DNA from: Cupriavidus pauculus
Lineage (GTDB): Bacteria > Pseudomonadota > Gammaproteobacteria > Burkholderiales > Burkholderiaceae
Length of the DNA: 64,000 nt
Assembly (NCBI RefSeq): GCF_022179805.1
Contig: NZ_BPUO01000006.1
Location: 124,001 to 188,000 of the forward strand
Direction of reading: 5' to 3'
Under the pieces are notes generated by a model. That model saw only the letters and a program-made list of their open reading frames with translations, made no database searches and had not been told where the DNA came from. Below, one piece after another: positions 60,767 to 64,000 of this stretch. Both the position numbers and the translations under genes were made by a program. Within the stretch, counting starts at the first letter, position 1, and the number at the start of each line of letters is the position of its first letter.

Positions 60767-61782
60767 GCAGTCAGGTCAGGCAACAGATCGCGCAACGCGC
60801 GGCGGGTATGGCCATCGCGGCCGTGAACGGTTTCGGCATGCCACAGCGCATGCACGATGGCCTGCTCGACGCAGTCGGCGGCAGCGCGGAACAGCGGATC
60901 GAGCTTTGATTCGTGAACCATCGACACGGCCGGCATCGGCGCATCGGTCAGGTGCGGGACGGTATAGGCAGTGGTGAACGCCAGCGCGATATCGCCCGAG
61001 CCATGGCCGTAGATCGATCCGGTGCGCGCCAGCCCGGTGCCGGCACGCATCGACAGGCGGCGCAACTGCCGCGCATCGAGCGGCGCATCGGTGGCCACGA
61101 TCATGATGATCGAGCCTTTTTCTGGCTCGGCGGGCTGCTTGAGCCGCGCGTCGAGCGCAGCGCCAAGCTGCCGACCGGCAAACACCAGTGACTCCGGGGT
61201 GCCGAAGTTGGACAGCACCAACGCCCCGACGCTATAACCGCCGGCCACACGCGAGGCCGTGCCAATGCCGCCCTTGGCGCCAAACGACGACATGCCACGC
61301 CCTGCCCCAACCGCGCCCTGCGCCACTTCGGCACCGGCCGCCGCAAGCGCCGCGTCGTAGTGGCGCGACTGCACGGCCATGGCCTGGATGTCGTTGAGGA
61401 AGCCGTCGTTGCACTCGAACACGAGCGGATTGACGGTGGGCCACTTGCGGCCGATCTCGGGGTTCTCGGCAATCGCCACGCCGATCTGCGCCTGGGCCAG
61501 CGCGCCGACGCTGAACGTATTGGTCAGCGCGATGGGCGTTTCCAGCACGCCAAGTTCATCCACCTGCACCAGGCCGATGCTCTTGCCGAAGCCGTTGAAC
61601 ACCGTGGCCGCGGCCGGCACCTTGTCGACGTAAACGTTGCCGGCATGCGGCCGGATCACCGTCACGCCGGTCTGGCAGGCGCCATCGGCCAGCGTGCAGT
61701 GCCCGACCGTCACCCCGGGCACGTCGGTGATGGCGTTGCGCGGGCCGGCCGGAAACGTACCGACGATGGGAGCGTTCGACAT
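60763..61782 (-). CDS. DmpA-type L-aminopeptidase/D-esterase (family S58/P1)
   Basis: This is an Ntn-like self-cleaving aminopeptidase. The Gly223-Ser224 site (PEKGSIIMIVATDAPL) is where such proteins cut themselves to expose the Ser nucleophile. The GRGMSSFGAKGGIGTASR segment forms part of the active site. The product is 339 residues from ATG 61782, close to DmpA (375). Its stop overlaps the dppA-type start, and it begins four bases after dppC, so all are one operon. Confidence 0.9.
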   Translation of the reverse strand: MSNAPIVGTFPAGPRNAITDVPGVTVGHCTLADGACQTGVTVIRPHAGNVYVDKVPAAATVFNGFGKSIGLVQVDELGVLETPIALTNTFSVGALAQAQIGVAIAENPEIGRKWPTVNPLVFECNDGFLNDIQAMAVQSRHYDAALAAAGAEVAQGAVGAGRGMSSFGAKGGIGTASRVAGGYSVGALVLSNFGTPESLVFAGRQLGAALDARLKQPAEPEKGSIIMIVATDAPLDARQLRRLSMRAGTGLARTGSIYGHGSGDIALAFTTAYTVPHLTDAPMPAVSMVHESKLDPLFRAAADCVEQAIVHALWHAETVHGRDGHTRRALRDLLPDLTA

Positions 61783-61786
61783 GGAA

Positions 61787-62689
61787 TCAGCGGCGGTCGA
61801 TCTTCGGGTCCAGCGCGTCACGCAGGCCGTCGCCCAGCAGGTTGAACGCCAGCACGGTCAGGAAGATCGCCAGGCTCGGGAAGATGGCCACGTGCGGCGC
61901 GGTCACCATGTCGGCGCGCGCCTCGTTGAGCATCGCGCCCCATTCCGGCGTCGGCGGCTGGGCGCCCAGGCCCAGGAACGACAGGCCGGCGGCCGTGATG
62001 ATCGACGTACCGATCCGCATCGAGAAATACACGACGATGGACGACACGGTGCCCGGCAGGATATGGCGCATCAGGATGGTCCAGTCCGATGCCCCGATGC
62101 TGCGCGCGGCTTCCACATAGGTCAGCCCCTTGAGCATCAGCGTATTGCCGCGCACCAGCCGCGCGAACGCGGGCACGCTGAACACGGCCACGGCCATGAT
62201 CACGTTGACCATGCCGTTGCCGAGGATGGCCACGATGGCAATCGCCAGCAGGATGCCCGGGAAGGCGAACAGCACGTCGCACAGGCGCGTGACGATGCGG
62301 TCCCACCAGCCTTCGTAGTAACCGGCCATCAGGCCCAGCACGGTGCCGATGATGGCGCCGAGGATCACCGAGAAGAAGCCGGCGGCCAGCGAGATGCGCG
62401 TACCAGCCAGGATGCGGCTGAAGATGTCGCGGCCCAGCGAGTCGACCCCCATCCAGTGGGCCATCGACGGGCCGGCGTTCAGCGCGTCGTAGTCGAAGAA
62501 GTTTTCGGGATCGTACGGCGCGATGTGCGGCGCCAGCACGGCGATCACCACCAGCAGCAGCACGAAGGCACCGGCGGCCAGCGCCAGGTGCTGCTTGCGG
62601 AATTTGCGCCAGAACTCGGTCCAGGGCGTGCGGACAGCCTCGGGAGCGGCGGCGGGTGTGGGAGTGGCGGACGTGGAAAGCTCGGTCAT
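61787..62689 (-). CDS. dppC: dipeptide/oligopeptide ABC transporter permease DppC
   Basis: This is the second inner-membrane permease of a peptide (or opine/nickel-like) ABC importer. The 300-residue protein has the N-terminal [12 protein letters not shown] segment, six membrane spans, and the EAA loop with the conserved Gly ([23 protein letters not shown]). [18 protein letters not shown] and the C-terminal [14 protein letters not shown] are characteristic. It lies directly downstream of dppB with 10 bases between. Confidence 0.95.
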   Translation of the reverse strand: MTELSTSATPTPAAAPEAVRTPWTEFWRKFRKQHLALAAGAFVLLLVVIAVLAPHIAPYDPENFFDYDALNAGPSMAHWMGVDSLGRDIFSRILAGTRISLAAGFFSVILGAIIGTVLGLMAGYYEGWWDRIVTRLCDVLFAFPGILLAIAIVAILGNGMVNVIMAVAVFSVPAFARLVRGNTLMLKGLTYVEAARSIGASDWTILMRHILPGTVSSIVVYFSMRIGTSIITAAGLSFLGLGAQPPTPEWGAMLNEARADMVTAPHVAIFPSLAIFLTVLAFNLLGDGLRDALDPKIDRR

Positions 62690-62699
62690 GTCAGCCTCC

Positions 62700-63620
62700 T
62701 TACTTGTAGCGGATGGTGGGGTTGATCACGGTGTAGAGCATGTCCACCACCAGGTTGATCAGGATGAATTCGAGCGAGAACAGCAGCACTTCGGCCTGGA
62801 TCACCGGGTAGTCGCGCATCTCGACGGCGTCGACCAGCAGTCGGCCCAGGCCCGGCCAGTTGAACACCTTCTCGACCAGGATCGAGCCGCCCAGCAGGAA
62901 GCCGAACTGCAGACCCATCATCGTCACCACGGGAATCATGGCGTTGCGCAGCGTGTGCTTGATCACCACCACGGTCTCGCGCACGCCCTTGGCGCGCGCG
63001 GTGCGCACGAAGTCTTCCTGCAGCACCTCGATGAACGACGCCCGCGTGAAGCGCGCCATCACGGCGGCCACGGCGGCACCCAGCGTCAGCGACGGCAGGA
63101 TGTAGTGCTTCCAGCTATCGGCGCCAATCGACGGCAGCCAGCCCAGTTGCACCGAGAAAACTTCCATCAGCAGCATGCCCAGCGCGAACGCCGGGAACGA
63201 GATGCCCGACACGGCCAGCGTCATGCCCAGGCGGTCGGGCCATTTGTTGCGCCACACGGCCGAGCTGATGCCGATGGTCATGCCGAAGATCACGGCCCAG
63301 ATCATCGACGAGATGGTCAGGTAGAGCGTGGGCAGGAAGCGCTCGCCGATTTCCTCGGAAACCGGGCGCTTGGTGCGCAGCGACGTGCCGAACTCTCCCT
63401 GCAGGGCATTCGTGAAGAAGCGCACGAACTGCTCGTGCATCGGGCGGTCGAGCCCGAGGTCCTTGCGCACCAGCTCGACGGTGGCCTGATCGGCTTCCGG
63501 GCCTGCGGCCAGCCGCGCCGGATCGCCGGGCAGCATGTGGACGAACAGGAATACCAGCACTGCCACCAGCAGCATTGTCGGTATGACGCCCAGAAATCGT
63601 TTGAGGAAGTAATTCAGCAT
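62700..63620 (-). CDS. dppB: dipeptide/oligopeptide ABC transporter permease DppB
   Basis: This is the first permease of the peptide importer. The 306-residue protein starts [24 protein letters not shown] and has LPGDPARL and the EAA loop [41 protein letters not shown] and the final [14 protein letters not shown] are typical. No ATPase gene is visible in the window; it may lie elsewhere in the operon beyond 64000 or be shared. Confidence 0.95.
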   Translation of the reverse strand: MLNYFLKRFLGVIPTMLLVAVLVFLFVHMLPGDPARLAAGPEADQATVELVRKDLGLDRPMHEQFVRFFTNALQGEFGTSLRTKRPVSEEIGERFLPTLYLTISSMIWAVIFGMTIGISSAVWRNKWPDRLGMTLAVSGISFPAFALGMLLMEVFSVQLGWLPSIGADSWKHYILPSLTLGAAVAAVMARFTRASFIEVLQEDFVRTARAKGVRETVVVIKHTLRNAMIPVVTMMGLQFGFLLGGSILVEKVFNWPGLGRLLVDAVEMRDYPVIQAEVLLFSLEFILINLVVDMLYTVINPTIRYK

Positions 63621-63958
63621 CCTGACACCAGAAAACCAGAGATATGAGACCGGTGGCCGCCCGCCCTTTCACCCCGCATACACGGACAGGCGGCCTCTCG
63701 GCTTACCGCTTTATGAACAGCTTGTTATGGGAACTGCTTACCGCGACTGCTACCACTTCAAAGCACTGCTACTGCGGTACTGCCAACTGCTACTGCTTTG
63801 CTGCTCCCCTCTCCCGCGTGCGGGAGAGGGGTTGGGGGTGAGGGCCAGGCGGTTCTGCTTGCCAACTAGTCGCAATTTGAGCTGTCTGCCCTCTCCCCCG
63901 GCCCCTCTCCCGGAGATAGAGGGGAGAAAACCAAGCGAAGGGGATAACGCTTACCCGC
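63621..63958. promoter_or_regulatory. 338-base gap between the binding-protein end and dppB
   Basis: The gap has no convincing gene. Its left half contains an uneven run of ACTGCTAC-like words (63734-63800) and the right half the hairpin repeat at 63804-63954. An operon-internal gap this long suggests either an internal promoter or processing that uncouples permease from binding-protein expression. I could not find a clear -10/-35. Confidence 0.4.
63804..63954. repeat. long CCCCTCTCCC hairpin repeat, second full copy
   Basis: It is built like the element at 59771: a 12-bp hairpin (63806-63817 with 63820-63831), then GTTGGGGGTGAGGGC, GCGGTTCTGCTTGCC, a diverged spacer, and a second C-rich/G-rich pair ending GAGGGGAGAAAACCAA. 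Like the other copy it runs to within a few bases of a leftward stop codon, here that of the binding-protein gene at 63959. Confidence 0.85.
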
Positions 63959-64000
63959 TTACTGCTTGATGTCGATTTCGTCGAAGTTGAACGAGCCGTC
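63959..64000 (-). CDS. C-terminal end of a probable peptide-binding protein (partial)
   Basis: The last 13 codons of a leftward gene (ending Asp-Glu-Ile-Asp-Ile-Lys-Gln) and its TAA stop are in the window. The gene lies upstream of dppB in the same direction, where the periplasmic solute-binding protein of a Dpp-type system usually sits, so I infer that function. The fragment alone is not diagnostic. Confidence 0.5.
   Translation of the reverse strand, partial: DGSFNFDEIDIKQ

Overview
The window is a contiguous piece of a GC-rich (roughly two-thirds G+C) beta-proteobacterial chromosome. Gene order and protein character point to the Burkholderiaceae, most likely Cupriavidus or a close Ralstonia relative. 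Support comes from ppsR beside a probable ppsA, the rpsB-tsf-pyrH-frr-uppS-cdsA-dxr-rseP-bamA-skp-lpxD-fabZ-lpxA-lpxB-rnhB run, a ZipA-like gene after smc, and the dapC/dapD/ArsC-like/dapE/prmB block. I infer the genus from these features; no database was consulted.

Layout. 1-1240: ppsA/ppsR control region and ppsR. 1294-1764: a small membrane-anchored coiled-coil protein. 1787-17756 (leftward): ribosomal protein S2 and EF-Ts, then UMP kinase and ribosome recycling factor, then undecaprenyl-PP synthase, CDP-DAG synthase, DXP reductoisomerase, RseP, BamA, Skp, the lipid A genes, RNase HII and a SpoU-type RNA methyltransferase. This is one long translation plus envelope-biogenesis block. 18101-23593 (rightward): map, glnD and an RluF-like pseudouridine synthase with a very long repeat domain. 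23685-26177: a divergent regulator/MFS exporter pair. 26165-33743 (leftward): smc, zipA-like, ligA, def. 34202-40186 (rightward): a ferritin-like di-iron protein, then the succinylase branch of lysine/DAP synthesis (dapC, dapD, dapE) with two small genes, then prmB.

40187-64000 is accessory in character. It starts with a Fic-domain protein behind an unusually AT-rich, repeat-bearing leader and a small RcnB-like exported protein. A GntR-controlled acid-sugar catabolic operon follows: IdnD-like dehydrogenase, TRAP transporter dctPQM, a mandelate-racemase-type enolase, an SDR, a UxaA/GarD-type dehydratase, a ManD/RspA-type dehydratase and a mannonate-oxidoreductase-like protein. Together these could convert hexonates and hexuronates to 2-keto-3-deoxygluconate. 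Next come an MHS transporter with an amidohydrolase, a LysR regulator, and a peptide-scavenging group: a DUF2817/M14-like metallohydrolase, D-aminopeptidase DppA, a DmpA-type aminopeptidase, the dipeptide ABC permeases and the tail of a probable solute-binding protein.

The most interesting non-gene signals are: (i) a family of CCCCTCTCCCG hairpin elements, two copies of which sit between a solute-binding-protein gene and its permease gene in unrelated operons; (ii) nested inverted repeats in the ppsA/ppsR control region; (iii) a structured rpsB leader; (iv) the AT-rich repeat island before the fic gene; (v) a 24-unit, 33-bp tandem repeat inside the pseudouridine synthase gene. I found no tRNA, rRNA, CRISPR array, transposase or prophage gene.
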